NCBI RefSeq assembly: GCF_014243445.1
Contig: NZ_JACLQD010000001.1
Coordinates: forward strand, 434,001-498,000
Reading direction: 5' to 3'
DNA length: 64,000 nt
DNA from: Paragemmobacter straminiformis
GTDB taxonomy: Bacteria; Pseudomonadota; Alphaproteobacteria; Rhodobacterales; Rhodobacteraceae
Part shown: positions 34,416 to 43,187 of the stretch, in pieces
How positions within the stretch are numbered: the stretch's first letter is position 1
Layout of the letters: every line of letters begins with the position of its first letter
Made by a program: the position numbers and the translations under genes
The notes under the pieces: generated by a model
Told to the model about the DNA's origin: nothing
What the model saw: only the letters and a program-made list of their open reading frames with translations
Databases searched by the model: none

Positions 34416-35633
34416 CTAGCCCCGCACCAGCCGCAGCAGAACCCGCACGGCCGCCGCCATGTCCTGCACCGAGACCCATTCGAGCGGGCCGTGGATTTCC
34501 TGCATTCCGGTGAAGATGTTCGGCGTGGGAACGCCCATCTCGGTCAGCCGCGAGCCGTCGGTGCCGCCACGGATCGGGACGGAAACCGGCTCGATCCCCT
34601 CGGCAAGGCAGGCGGCGCGGGCGCGTTCGACGGGGGTCATGTCCTTTTCCAGCCAATAGCGCATGTTGCGGTATTGCTTCTTGATCTCGACCGTCACCTC
34701 GGCGCGCGGTTCGCCCGCCTGCACGGCGGCGCAGACCTGACGCAAGAGCGCACCTTTGGCTTCCAGCCCGTCGAGTTCGAAATCGCGCAGGATGAAGCGC
34801 AGCTCGGCCCCGGCTGCCGTTCCGGTCATTTCGTAAAGGTGGATAAAGCCCTCGCGGCCTTCGGTCACTTCCGGAACCAGCGTGCCCTGCGGCAGGGTGG
34901 TCACGATCCTCGCCGCCAGATGCAGGGCGTTGACGAGCTTGCCCTTGGCATAGCCCGGATGGGCCGAGACGCCGGTGATCCTGACCACCGCGCCATCGGC
35001 CGAGAAGCTTTCGTATTCGATCTCGCCCACCATGCCGCCGTCGAGCGTATAGGCGAAGTCGGCGGCCAGATCGGCGGGCAGGCGTTTGTCGACGCCGCGC
35101 CCGATCTCTTCGTCAGGGGTAAAGGCAAGGCGGAGGGTGGGGTGGGGGATGTCGGGGTTGGCCAGCAGGTGGCGGGCCAGCGTCATGATGATCGCGACGC
35201 CTGCCTTGTCATCGGCCCCGAGCAGCGTGGTTCCGCTGGCGGTGATGATGTCATGGCCCAGCTTGTCGGCCAGATGCCGGGAATTGGCGGGCGAAAGCAG
35301 CAGGCCCGGCGCATCGGCAAAGGTGATGTCGCCGCCGTTGTAGCCGCGATGGACGACGGGTTTGACGCCCGTCGCGTTGAATTGCGGGGCGGTGTCGACA
35401 TGGGCGAGCAGGCCGATGGTCGGCCCGGCGGCGGTGGCCGGAACGGTCGCAAGCACCGCGCCGTAGTCGGTCACGCGCACATCGGATGCGCCGATGCCTT
35501 CCAGTTCCGCCGCCAGAAGGCGCGACAGGTTCAGCTGGATCGCCGTGCTGGGTGCTGCGGTCGAGCGTTCGTCGCTTTGCGTGTCGATGGCGGCGTAGCG
35601 CACCAGACGGTCTTCAAGTTCCCGGTCGAACAT
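34416..35633 (-). CDS. pepT: Peptidase T (tripeptide aminopeptidase)
   Basis: PepT is an M20B zinc peptidase that removes N-terminal residues from tripeptides. The 405-aa sequence has metal ligands in LLAHVDTAPQFNA, TLLGADDKAGVA, FTPDEEIGRGVD and TLDGGMVGEIEYESF, and the C-terminal His in FTGMQEIHGPLEWV. It starts 3 bp after the cobF stop, so it is co-transcribed with cobF behind a cobalamin riboswitch. This is an odd link for a peptidase. Confidence 0.95.
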   Translation of the reverse strand: MFDRELEDRLVRYAAIDTQSDERSTAAPSTAIQLNLSRLLAAELEGIGASDVRVTDYGAVLATVPATAAGPTIGLLAHVDTAPQFNATGVKPVVHRGYNGGDITFADAPGLLLSPANSRHLADKLGHDIITASGTTLLGADDKAGVAIIMTLARHLLANPDIPHPTLRLAFTPDEEIGRGVDKRLPADLAADFAYTLDGGMVGEIEYESFSADGAVVRITGVSAHPGYAKGKLVNALHLAARIVTTLPQGTLVPEVTEGREGFIHLYEMTGTAAGAELRFILRDFELDGLEAKGALLRQVCAAVQAGEPRAEVTVEIKKQYRNMRYWLEKDMTPVERARAACLAEGIEPVSVPIRGGTDGSRLTEMGVPTPNIFTGMQEIHGPLEWVSVQDMAAAVRVLLRLVRG

Positions 35634-35636
35634 CGC

Positions 35637-36395
35637 CTATCCTTTCCGGCGCAGCACATAGATATCCATGATCCAACCATGCTCTGCCCGCAGCCGCTCG
35701 CGCAAGGGCGGGATGGTGGCGGCCATTTCGGCAAGCGGGCCTTGGGCAAGAACCTCTTCGGCCATGCCGACATAGGCACCCCACCAGATATGCACACCCG
35801 CAGGCGGAAGGGTCAGGAAAGAGCATTCGCCGTCGAGCATGACGACCAGCGTCCCGATGCCCTCGGGCCAGCCGTGGTCGCGCAGCTGGCGGCCCGTGGT
35901 GACGGTGAAGGGGGCGCCCACCTCGTTGACGGGGATGGCGTGGCCTGCGGTGAGAACCTGAACCGAGGTCACGGCGGGAATGACCGTGACCTTTGGCTGC
36001 GGGGCAAGCCGCGCCGCGATGCGCAGCGTGCTGTCGTAAAGCGAGGGATCCCCCCAGACGAGCAGGGCGACACGACGGATTTTCTGCGAAAATTCCCGCC
36101 CCGCGCCCGCCCGTGCGATGGCCGCCACCCATTCGGTGGCGATGGCATCGTGCCACGCCTCGACCCCCGCAAGGTAGCCTGTGGAGACATCGCGCTTGGG
36201 CATGTCGAATTCCGCCACGGCCACGCGGGGCGCATGTTCGGCCAGCATGGCGTGGCGCAAACCGGCAAGGTCGGATTTGTCCGGCCCCTTTTTCGGGATC
36301 AGGATCAGGTCGGCCTGCCGCATCGCCTTGATCGCCTGCAGCGTCAGATGGTCGGGGTTTCCCGTGCCGATGCCGATCAGGAACAGCTCTTCCAT
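35637..36395 (-). CDS. cobF: Precorrin-6A synthase (deacetylating)
   Basis: CobF methylates C-1 of precorrin-5 and releases acetate, a step found only in the aerobic B12 pathway. The 252-aa SAM methyltransferase has MEELFLIGIGTGNPDHLTLQ, the FSQK region, LLVWGDPSLYDSTLRIA and IPAVTSVQVLTAGHAIPVNE. AAAGGAG precedes the ATG at 36395. It is separated by 61 bp from cbtA, with a GC hairpin (36415-36435) in the gap. Confidence 0.95.
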   Translation of the reverse strand: MEELFLIGIGTGNPDHLTLQAIKAMRQADLILIPKKGPDKSDLAGLRHAMLAEHAPRVAVAEFDMPKRDVSTGYLAGVEAWHDAIATEWVAAIARAGAGREFSQKIRRVALLVWGDPSLYDSTLRIAARLAPQPKVTVIPAVTSVQVLTAGHAIPVNEVGAPFTVTTGRQLRDHGWPEGIGTLVVMLDGECSFLTLPPAGVHIWWGAYVGMAEEVLAQGPLAEMAATIPPLRERLRAEHGWIMDIYVLRRKG

Positions 36396-36456
36396 CCGTC
36401 TCTCCTTTGCGGAACGGGGGCCAGACCGGCCCCCGCCCCTTTTGCGACATGCCGTC

Positions 36457-37260
36457 TTATACGCCGTCGCCGCGCGACCAGAAATGACCCGCGATCCAGC
36501 CAAGCGCCGCCCATGCGAGCAGACCGACGCCCAGCACCCGCGCCGCGAAGGCCGCGGCGAGTTCGGGCGGGGCCACGCCGAAGTAATCCCCGAGCGTGGG
36601 CGCGCCGATCACATGCGGCAGGGCAAGCGCCGCCCCGGCAAGGACGAAAGCCCAGGGCTTGCGGCCATAGCCGAGCAGCAGGAAGCCCGCCGCCGTCAGC
36701 CCTGCCGTGGCCCACCACCAGACCTGTCGCGCGCCAAGATCGGCCGCGACGCTGCCCGGAAGTTCCGGCGGCAGGCCCAGAGCGGGGGCAAGCTGGAAGG
36801 CGGCGTATCCGCCAAGCCCCCAAAGCAGGCCCTGCAACGGACCGACGCGCTGCCCCATCGCCGTCGCCGCTCCGAAGCCTGCAACAAGGATGAAGGCGTA
36901 GGCCACGTAGATCAGAACGGTGAAGGCGACGGTCAGCAGGTCACGCTTTATATCCGGCCCCGTGCCATGACCGGCTGTGCCATGTTCATGGGCGGAATGG
37001 TCGTGCCCCGCTTCTGCCTCTGCGTCCGGCGCAGCCTGTGCCACAGCGGCCCCGTCTGCTGCCCCTTCTGCGGCCGCGTCTGCTGCCGTGCCGTGGTCGT
37101 GGGCATGTCCTGCGGGGGCGGCGAAATGGACCCTTTCGCCCGACTCGAACTGTTCGCCCGCGAGAATCAGGGGTTGCACAAACCAAAAGTGCAACAGGGC
37201 GGCAATCAGCCCTGCTGCACATCCGGCGAACACCGCGCCGGAGACCATGCGTTGAAACAT
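36457..37260 (-). CDS. cbtA: CbtA family cobalt transporter subunit
   Basis: CbtA is a membrane protein predicted to import cobalt together with CbtB. The 267-aa sequence has about five to six membrane segments. Between the first and second lies a His-rich loop (GHAHDHGTAADAA and GHDHSAHEHGTAGHG) suited to metal capture. The ends FQRMVSGAVFAGCAAGLIAAL and LPHVIGAP are family features. It follows cbtB by 20 bp and lies under the cobalamin riboswitch at 37505. Confidence 0.92.
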   Translation of the reverse strand: MFQRMVSGAVFAGCAAGLIAALLHFWFVQPLILAGEQFESGERVHFAAPAGHAHDHGTAADAAAEGAADGAAVAQAAPDAEAEAGHDHSAHEHGTAGHGTGPDIKRDLLTVAFTVLIYVAYAFILVAGFGAATAMGQRVGPLQGLLWGLGGYAAFQLAPALGLPPELPGSVAADLGARQVWWWATAGLTAAGFLLLGYGRKPWAFVLAGAALALPHVIGAPTLGDYFGVAPPELAAAFAARVLGVGLLAWAALGWIAGHFWSRGDGV

Positions 37261-37280
37261 GGTTCTATCTGGTCAGAAGC

Positions 37281-37460
37281 TCAGTGGCAGGGGAAGCCGG
37301 TCGCATGACGCATGTCATGCGCGGCGTCGTGCAGCGTGGCCGACTGGGCATGGCCTGCCACGAACATCAGGGTCACGCCGATCGCCATCACGGCCATGAT
37401 CGAACCGGCAGCCTGTGCCAGCGAACCCGAAAGCGTCTTTACCGAGGTCATCGTCTTCAT
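37281..37460 (-). CDS. cbtB: CbtB family cobalt transporter small subunit
   Basis: This 59-aa single-pass membrane protein begins MKTMTSVKTLSGSLAQAAG, has one hydrophobic segment (IMAVMAIGVTLMFVAGH) and ends with the diagnostic His motif LHDAAHDMRHATGFPCH. CbtB works with CbtA in B12-regulated cobalt uptake. It is short and easily missed. GGGAG precedes the ATG at 37460, and the riboswitch is immediately upstream. Confidence 0.93.
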   Translation of the reverse strand: MKTMTSVKTLSGSLAQAAGSIMAVMAIGVTLMFVAGHAQSATLHDAAHDMRHATGFPCH

Positions 37461-37504
37461 CTCATCATCTCCCGACCGTCACACCCGACGGCGTATGTTT
37501 CACT

Positions 37505-37712
37505 CGCACAAGGTCGGTCTCCTGGCTCGCGGGTCGCGGCAGCCTTCGCCTTCCCATCCGTTGCCGGCTATGCCGGTTCCAGACAGTGGCATCCGAAGGC
37601 CGCTCGCCGCTTACAGTCGCGGGGGCGGCTGGGGCTGGGGGCGCCTCGGTTGGTCCGCCCTTCCCCATTCCCGTTTCAGTCCCGGTGCTTTGCACCATGC
37701 GGGACACCTTGT
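37505..37712 (-). ncRNA. Cobalamin riboswitch controlling cbtB-cbtA-cobF-pepT
   Basis: Read on the minus strand, the conserved blocks appear in order: AAGGTGTCCC, GAAACGGGAA, CCCCCGCGACTGTAAGCGG, the B12-box-like GCCACTGTC, GGGAAGGCGAAGG and GAGCCAGGAGACCGACC. Spacing fits the cobalamin riboswitch. The 3-prime edge lies 45 nt before the cbtB ATG, so it may mask its ribosome site. Possible promoter elements TTGACC (37748-37743) and ACAGAT (37724-37719) lie upstream. Confidence 0.93.
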
Positions 37713-37782
37713 CGTTACATCTGTCACAGCAATGGGCGGAACGGTCAAGATGCTTTGCGCCACATCAGGGCGCGTCCGCGAC

Positions 37783-38091
37783 CTAGGCGGGGATCCGCGC
37801 CACAGCCTTTGTGCGCAGCGCACCCAAGGGGCGGGCGTCGGCAAAGTTCCCGTCGGGCGAGGCGGCATAGAGCCGGGCAAAGGTGACCAGATCCGGCAGG
37901 TCGGATTCGGCCACGTCTCCGAACAGGTAAGCGGTCTTGCCAGTGTCGCGGAAAGACACCGTGGACGGGCGCGTGCAGCCCGACATGCATTCGACCAGGC
38001 CGACCGTGGCTGCGCTGCCGAGTGCGGCCTGAAGCGTTTCGGCAAAGCCGGACCGGCCCAAGGCGCAGGTCGAGCAGAGCGTGACCTTCAT
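37783..38091 (-). CDS. DUF1636 family small Cys protein (copy 1)
   Basis: This 102-aa protein begins MKVTLCSTCALGRSGFAETL and has a C-x2-C pair near the N-terminus and ECMSGCTRPSTVSF (C-x3-C) in the middle. The layout resembles thioredoxin-like 2Fe-2S ferredoxins. DUF1636 members often lie in cobalamin clusters; a role in iron-sulfur or metal supply is inferred. It overlaps cobA (ATGA) and is last in the cobL-to-DUF1636 run. Copy 2 is at 50697. Confidence 0.88.
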   Translation of the reverse strand: MKVTLCSTCALGRSGFAETLQAALGSAATVGLVECMSGCTRPSTVSFRDTGKTAYLFGDVAESDLPDLVTFARLYAASPDGNFADARPLGALRTKAVARIPA

Positions 38092-38813
38092 GCGTCCTCT
38101 CCGGCCAAGGGACCGTAGAGGATCAGGCCCGGAAGAAGCCCCGGCCCCTGTGCCAGATGCGATGCCAGCCCCTCGATCGTCGTGCGGGTCAGTTTCTGGT
38201 CGGGGTGACCCACGGCTTCGGCCAGCAGGGCGGGCGTATCGGCGGGCAAGCCATGCGCCATCAGTTGCGCGCACATGGCCCCGAAGGTGCGTTTGCCCAT
38301 GAAGACCACGGTCGTTGCCATCGGGTCGGCCAAGGCCGCCCAGTTGAGGTCGGCGGGCAAACCGCCCGTCACATCGGCCCCTGTCAGGAACTGCACCCGC
38401 CGCGCCGTCAGACGCCGCGTCAGCGGAATGCCCGCAGCGGCAGCGGCGGCACTGGCCGAGGTCACGCCGGGGATGATCTCGTAGGGGATGCCCGCCGCGT
38501 CGAGCGCGGTGGTTTCCTCTTCCAGCCGCCCGAACAGCCCGCAATCGCCCGATTTCAGCCGCACGACGCGCGCGCCCGTCGCCGCATAGTCGACCAGAAG
38601 GCGGCTGACATGGTCTTGCTTGGGCGAGGCACGGCCCGCCCGCTTGCCCACGCCGACCAGATCGGCACCCGCCCGCGCATGCGACAGGACCGGACCCGAC
38701 GACAGGTCGTCGAACAGCACCGCATCGGCGGCCTGCAACCGCGCCACGGCTTTCAGCGTAAGCAATTCGGGGTCGCCCGGACCCGAGGAGACAAAGGAAA
38801 CGAAGCCCGTCAT
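38088..38813 (-). CDS. cobA: Uroporphyrinogen-III C-methyltransferase
   Basis: CobA adds methyl groups at C-2 and C-7 of uroporphyrinogen III to give precorrin-2, the branch point to B12 and siroheme. The 241-aa enzyme has FVSSGPGDPELLTLKAV, VLFDDLSSG, VRLKSGDCGLFGRLEEE and IPGVTSASAAAAAAGIPLT. GDCGLFGR is a variant of the usual GDPFxFGR. There is no fused CysG or HemD domain. It is coupled to cobB by ATGA. Confidence 0.94.
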   Translation of the reverse strand: MTGFVSFVSSGPGDPELLTLKAVARLQAADAVLFDDLSSGPVLSHARAGADLVGVGKRAGRASPKQDHVSRLLVDYAATGARVVRLKSGDCGLFGRLEEETTALDAAGIPYEIIPGVTSASAAAAAAGIPLTRRLTARRVQFLTGADVTGGLPADLNWAALADPMATTVVFMGKRTFGAMCAQLMAHGLPADTPALLAEAVGHPDQKLTRTTIEGLASHLAQGPGLLPGLILYGPLAGEDA

Positions 38814-40132
38814 GTGGCCTCCGCAATCAGATGGAAAAAGGTGCCGGTGGCCCGGCCGCCGCCCGGAAAACCGCGCCACGACCCGGTTTCCGCGACATCT
38901 GCCCCCGTGGCATCGACCACGCGGGCAAGCGGCGCATTGGGTTGCGACAGGATCGTGGCGTAGTGGAATTCATGCCCGCGCAGACGTGCGCCCGCCGCAT
39001 GGGCGGGCATGGGAACAAGCGTTTCGGCAAGGCGATAGCCCAGATGCATCCGCCGCTTCTCGAAGCTGGTTTCAAGCCCCAGAAGCCCCGCCATTTCGTG
39101 GCGCGTGCCATCTGCGGCAACGATCCCCTGCCCCATCGCCATGTAGCCCCCGCATTCGCCATGCACGGGGCGGGTTTCGGCAAAACCGGTCAGGCCCTTG
39201 CGGAACCGGCCTGCGGCTGCAAGCCGTCCGGCGTGGAGTTCGGGGTAGCCCCCCGGCAGCCAGCACGCGCCTGCGCTGTCGTCCGGCGCCTCGTCGGCCA
39301 GCGGCGAGAAGGGCAGGATGGTTGTCCCCGCCCTGCGCCAGCCTTCGAGCAGATGCGGATAGACGAAGGAGAAGGCCGCGTCGCGTGCCAAGGCGATGCG
39401 TTCGGCGGGCGGCGGCACGGAAAGGGCGGCACCTGCGGCCCGCGTCGGGGCAGATGCCGATTGCAACGCGTCAAGGTCGATGTGTGTGGCGACGAATTCG
39501 CCGGCCTCGGCCATGATGGCGGCCAGTCTTGGCAATTCCTCGGCCTGGACCAGACCGAGGTGGCGTTCGGGCAGGGTGATCGAGGATTTGCGCGGCAAGG
39601 CCCCGAAGACGCGGATGCCCGCGCGGTCCATCCCGTCGCGCACCAGCGCCTCGTGGCGGGGCGAGGCGACCTTGTTCAGCACCACGCCCGCGATCCGCAC
39701 ATCGGCCCGCATCGCGGCAAAGCCCAGCGCCACGGCGGCGGCCGATTGCGCCTGCCCGCCCACATCGAGCACCAGAACCACGGGCCAGCCCATCAGCGCC
39801 GCGATGTCGGCCGAAGCGCCCGTTCCCGCCTCGCCCGGCTTGGCGACACCGTCGAAAAGGCCCATCGAGCCCTCGGCGATCACCAGATCGGCCCCTTTGG
39901 CCACCTGCGCCAGCCCTGCCAGACGGTCGGCCCCCATCGCCCATGCGTCGAGGTTCACCGAAACCCGCCCCGCCGCCGCCGTATGGAAAGCGGGGTCGAT
40001 GTAGTCAGGCCCGCTTTTGAACGGTTGCACCACGACCCCGCGCGCGCGGAAGGCGGCAAGCAGGCCCAGCGTCAGCGTGGTCTTGCCGGTTCCCGAGGCG
40101 GGGGCCGAGATGAGCAGGCCGCGAGGCAGCAT
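38810..40132 (-). CDS. cobB: Hydrogenobyrinic acid a,c-diamide synthase
   Basis: CobB amidates the a and c side chains using glutamine and ATP before cobalt insertion. The 440-aa sequence has an N-terminal P-loop-like dethiobiotin-synthetase fold (LLISAPASGTGKTTLTLGLL, PFKSGPDYIDPAFH) and a C-terminal class I glutamine amidotransferase domain with the catalytic Cys in VHGECGGYMAMGQG and His in GHEFHYA. Its start overlaps the cobM stop (TGATG). Confidence 0.95.
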   Translation of the reverse strand: MLPRGLLISAPASGTGKTTLTLGLLAAFRARGVVVQPFKSGPDYIDPAFHTAAAGRVSVNLDAWAMGADRLAGLAQVAKGADLVIAEGSMGLFDGVAKPGEAGTGASADIAALMGWPVVLVLDVGGQAQSAAAVALGFAAMRADVRIAGVVLNKVASPRHEALVRDGMDRAGIRVFGALPRKSSITLPERHLGLVQAEELPRLAAIMAEAGEFVATHIDLDALQSASAPTRAAGAALSVPPPAERIALARDAAFSFVYPHLLEGWRRAGTTILPFSPLADEAPDDSAGACWLPGGYPELHAGRLAAAGRFRKGLTGFAETRPVHGECGGYMAMGQGIVAADGTRHEMAGLLGLETSFEKRRMHLGYRLAETLVPMPAHAAGARLRGHEFHYATILSQPNAPLARVVDATGADVAETGSWRGFPGGGRATGTFFHLIAEAT

Positions 40133-40914
40133 CAGACACTGTCCGGAAAGCGCGGGTGCGTGCCGACGGGACGGTAGCGGCGGTCGTAATCGCCCGCATA
40201 GAGGCGGCTTTCGGCAAAATCCTCGGCCCCGATGGCGCGGCCGACCATGATGAGGGCCGTGCGCTCCATTTCCCCCGCAATCGCGGTTTCCAGCGTTTCG
40301 AGGGTGGCGCGCACGATCCTTTGGTCGGGCCATGTCGCCCGCCAGACCACCGCGACAGGGCAATCGGCGCCGTAATGCGGGGTCAGTTCGGCGATCACCT
40401 TGTCGAGGATGTGGATCGACAGGTGGATGCAGAGCGTCGCACCCGTGGCGGCAAAGGCCCCGAGGTTCTCGCTTTCCGCCATGGCGGTTGCCCGGCCCGA
40501 GGTGCGGGTCAGGACGACGGATTGCGCCACTCCGGGCAGGGTCAGTTCCGCGCCCAGGGCCGCTGCGGCGGCTGCAAAGGACGGAACCCCCGGCGTCACG
40601 TCATAGGCAATGCCCATGTCACGCAGGCGGCGCAACTGTTCGCCCATCGCGGACCAGACCGAAAGGTCGCCCGAATGCAGCCGCGCCACATCCTGCCCCG
40701 CTTTGTCGGCCGCCGCGATTTCGGCCATGATCTCGTCAAGCGACAGCGAGGCCGTGTTCACGATCCGCGCGCCTGCGGGGCAATGCTGCAACAAAGCCTC
40801 GGGGACCAGAGAGCCTGCGTAAAGGCAGACGGGCGAGGCGGCGATGAGATCGCGGCCGCGAATGGTGATAAGGTCGGCAGCCCCCGGCCCCGCCCCGATG
40901 AAATGAACCGTCAT
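40132..40914 (-). CDS. cobM: Precorrin-4 C11-methyltransferase
   Basis: This 260-aa SAM methyltransferase makes precorrin-5. Motifs are [57 protein letters not shown] and [20 protein letters not shown]. The ATG at 40914 overlaps the cobE stop (ATGA). Confidence 0.95.
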   Translation of the reverse strand: MTVHFIGAGPGAADLITIRGRDLIAASPVCLYAGSLVPEALLQHCPAGARIVNTASLSLDEIMAEIAAADKAGQDVARLHSGDLSVWSAMGEQLRRLRDMGIAYDVTPGVPSFAAAAAALGAELTLPGVAQSVVLTRTSGRATAMAESENLGAFAATGATLCIHLSIHILDKVIAELTPHYGADCPVAVVWRATWPDQRIVRATLETLETAIAGEMERTALIMVGRAIGAEDFAESRLYAGDYDRRYRPVGTHPRFPDSV

Positions 40915-41261
40915 GCCCCGTCTCCTTCCGCTATCGCCGCCGTTGCCATGCCGTTGGGTGTCACCACCCGCGCCACGACAAGCCGCGCTTTCGCCCCCGC
41001 TGCCCGCAAGGCCGCCGCTTCCGCGACCGACCCCGTGCCGAAGGCTTCCTTCACACGCGCCGACCGGGTCGGCGTTTCCGTTCCCGACACATCCACGGCC
41101 CGCACCGCCAATCCTGTCCGCGCGGCCAGCGCCGCCATCACCGCAGCGTCCGCCTTGCGTATATCGGTCGCCAGCACATCCGCTTTCCCCGCAAGCGCAA
41201 GTGCCGCCATCAGGTCCTCGACCGTGGCGGCTGCGCGAAAGCCCAAGCCTGCCACCCTCAT
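40911..41261 (-). CDS. cobE: Cobalamin biosynthesis protein CobE (CbiG C-terminal type)
   Basis: This 116-aa protein corresponds to the C-terminal domain of CbiG ([50 protein letters not shown]). In the aerobic pathway CobE is required but its precise activity is unclear. It overlaps both cobL and cobM by ATGA, so it is embedded in the operon. Confidence 0.9.
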   Translation of the reverse strand: MRVAGLGFRAAATVEDLMAALALAGKADVLATDIRKADAAVMAALAARTGLAVRAVDVSGTETPTRSARVKEAFGTGSVAEAAALRAAGAKARLVVARVVTPNGMATAAIAEGDGA

Positions 41262-42436
41262 CGCACGACGCTCCACTGCACCACGGGGCGCGCGGCCTGC
41301 CAGTCGCGCATACGCCCAAGGGTGCCTGCCTGCGCGATATCATAGCGGGCAAGGCTGCCGCCATGCGCGGCGTGCAGGCCGTAAAGCAAGGACTCGCTTT
41401 CCAGCGTCACGGCATTCATCACCACCCGGACGCCGGCGGGCAAGGCCGACCAGAGCCGAGCCATCAGGTCCGCATCGGCACCGCCCCCGACAAAGACGGC
41501 ATCGGGCCGGGGAAGCGAGGCAAGCGCATCGCCCCATGCAGCCTGATGCACCGTCAGGCGGTGGTCGATGCCGAACCAGCCGGCATTCGCCACGATATTG
41601 GCCGCACGTTCGGGCCGCGCCTCGACCGCATGGGCAAACCCGCCGGCAAGGCACCATTCGACCGAGATCGACCCCGACCCCGCGCCAAGATCCCACAGCG
41701 TCTCGCCCCGTCGCGGGGCCAGAGCCGAAAGCGTCAGCGCACGGACGGGGCGCTTGGTGATCTGGCCGTCACTTTGGAACATATCGTCCGGCAAGCCGCC
41801 CGAACGCGGCAGGCCGTTGCCCTTTGCCACGATGGCGACGGCCACGGGGGCCGTGATACCGGTCACGTCAAATCCTGCGGCGGTGGTCGTGGCAATGCGC
41901 GCGCGCGGGCCGCCCAGAGCCTGCAACACGGTCAGATCCGAAGCCCCGAACCCCGCGCCGACCAGCCATTCGGCCAGTTCGGCAGGGGCCTTGCCGTCGC
42001 GCAGCAGGCAGATCGCCCGCGACCCTTCGGCCAGCACCCCGCGCAGGCGCGCATAGGGGGCCGCGTGCAGGCCCAGACAATCCACCGACTCGATCCGCCA
42101 GCCAAGGCGCGCGGCGGCGAGCGCAAAGGTCGATGGCGCCGGATGCGCCACCCATTCGCCCGCCACCAGATGCGCGGAAAGACTGCCCCCCGCGCCGAAC
42201 CAGAACGGGTCGCCCGAGGCCAGAACCACCACGCGCCGCCCCCGCAGGGCAAGCACGGGTGCCACATCGAAGGGCACGGGCCATGCGCGGCCACGGTCTG
42301 CGGCGTTCACCAGTGCAAGATGGCGCGGCCCGCCGAAGATCACCTCGGCCGCGTCGATTGCGGCGCGGCTTGCATCGGCCAGCCCTGCCAGTCCATCTTC
42401 GCCCAGACCGATGATCGAAAGCCAGACCTCAGCCAT
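41258..42436 (-). CDS. cobL: Precorrin-6Y C5,15-methyltransferase (decarboxylating)
   Basis: CobL is a two-domain enzyme of 392 aa. The N-terminal CbiE-like part methylates ([47 protein letters not shown]). The C-terminal CbiT-like part decarboxylates and methylates ([34 protein letters not shown]). The ATG at 42436 has AAGGA 8 nt upstream. It shares the CATG string with the start of cobK on the other strand. Confidence 0.95.
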   Translation of the reverse strand: MAEVWLSIIGLGEDGLAGLADASRAAIDAAEVIFGGPRHLALVNAADRGRAWPVPFDVAPVLALRGRRVVVLASGDPFWFGAGGSLSAHLVAGEWVAHPAPSTFALAAARLGWRIESVDCLGLHAAPYARLRGVLAEGSRAICLLRDGKAPAELAEWLVGAGFGASDLTVLQALGGPRARIATTTAAGFDVTGITAPVAVAIVAKGNGLPRSGGLPDDMFQSDGQITKRPVRALTLSALAPRRGETLWDLGAGSGSISVEWCLAGGFAHAVEARPERAANIVANAGWFGIDHRLTVHQAAWGDALASLPRPDAVFVGGGADADLMARLWSALPAGVRVVMNAVTLESESLLYGLHAAHGGSLARYDIAQAGTLGRMRDWQAARPVVQWSVVR

Positions 42437-43187
42437 GACGCGCATCCTTCTTCTCGGCGGCACGACCGAGGCTTCCGCCCTTGCCGCCGAACTGGCGCGT
42501 TGCGGGGTGGATGCCGTCTTTTCCTATGCGGGCCGCACCGCGGCACCCGTGGCGCAGCCGCTGCCCACGCGCACCGGCGGGTTCGGCGGGGCCGACGGGC
42601 TTGCAGCCTATCTTGGCGCCGAAGGCATAAGCCATGTGATCGACGCCACCCATCCCTTTGCCGCCGGAATGAGCCGGAACGCCATAGCCGCATGCAGGGA
42701 TACACACACCCCGCTTCTGGCGTTCGAACGTCCGGTCTGGATGGCCGGTCAGGGCGACCGCTGGAGCCATGTTGCCGACACCGAGGCCGCTGTCGCCGCC
42801 CTGCCCGACAGCCCTGCCCGCGTGTTTCTTGCCATCGGGAAGCAGACGCTGCATGCCTTTGCCGCCAAGCCGCAGCATCATTACCTGCTGCGTCTTGTGG
42901 ATCCGCCCGAAGCGCCGCTGCCGCTGCCGCTGGCCAGCGTGATCCTTGCCAAGGGCCCCTTCAGCGCAGAAGGCGACGAAGCCTTGCTGCGGGCCCATGC
43001 CATCACCCATGTCGTCGCCAAGAACGCCGGCGGCAGCGGAGCCGAGGCGAAGCTGCACGCCGCCCGCGCCCTTGGCCTGCCCGTGATCCTGATCGACCGA
43101 CCGCACCTTCCCCCCCGCGCAAGGGCGGAAAGCGTGGCCGAGGTGATGGCGTGGATTGCCGGTCATCCCGCCCGCCTTGGCGTATAG
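42435..43187 (+). CDS. cobK: Precorrin-6A reductase
   Basis: CobK reduces precorrin-6A to precorrin-6B with NADPH. The 250-aa protein begins [20 protein letters not shown], with SYAGRTAAP, GGFGGADGLAAYLG and VIDATHPFAAGMSRNAIAAC. It is the only plus-strand gene between 34 and 51 kb. Its ATG overlaps the cobL ATG by 2 nt and its 3-prime end overlaps cobJ by 25 bp. It therefore has no free intergenic promoter on either side. Confidence 0.95.
   Translation: MTRILLLGGTTEASALAAELARCGVDAVFSYAGRTAAPVAQPLPTRTGGFGGADGLAAYLGAEGISHVIDATHPFAAGMSRNAIAACRDTHTPLLAFERPVWMAGQGDRWSHVADTEAAVAALPDSPARVFLAIGKQTLHAFAAKPQHHYLLRLVDPPEAPLPLPLASVILAKGPFSAEGDEALLRAHAITHVVAKNAGGSGAEAKLHAARALGLPVILIDRPHLPPRARAESVAEVMAWIAGHPARLGV

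Noticed and set aside
37038-38118. Plus-strand frames across the cbt riboswitch region
   Set aside because: They run through a clear minus-strand cobalamin riboswitch and the antisense of cbtA, cbtB and DUF1636.
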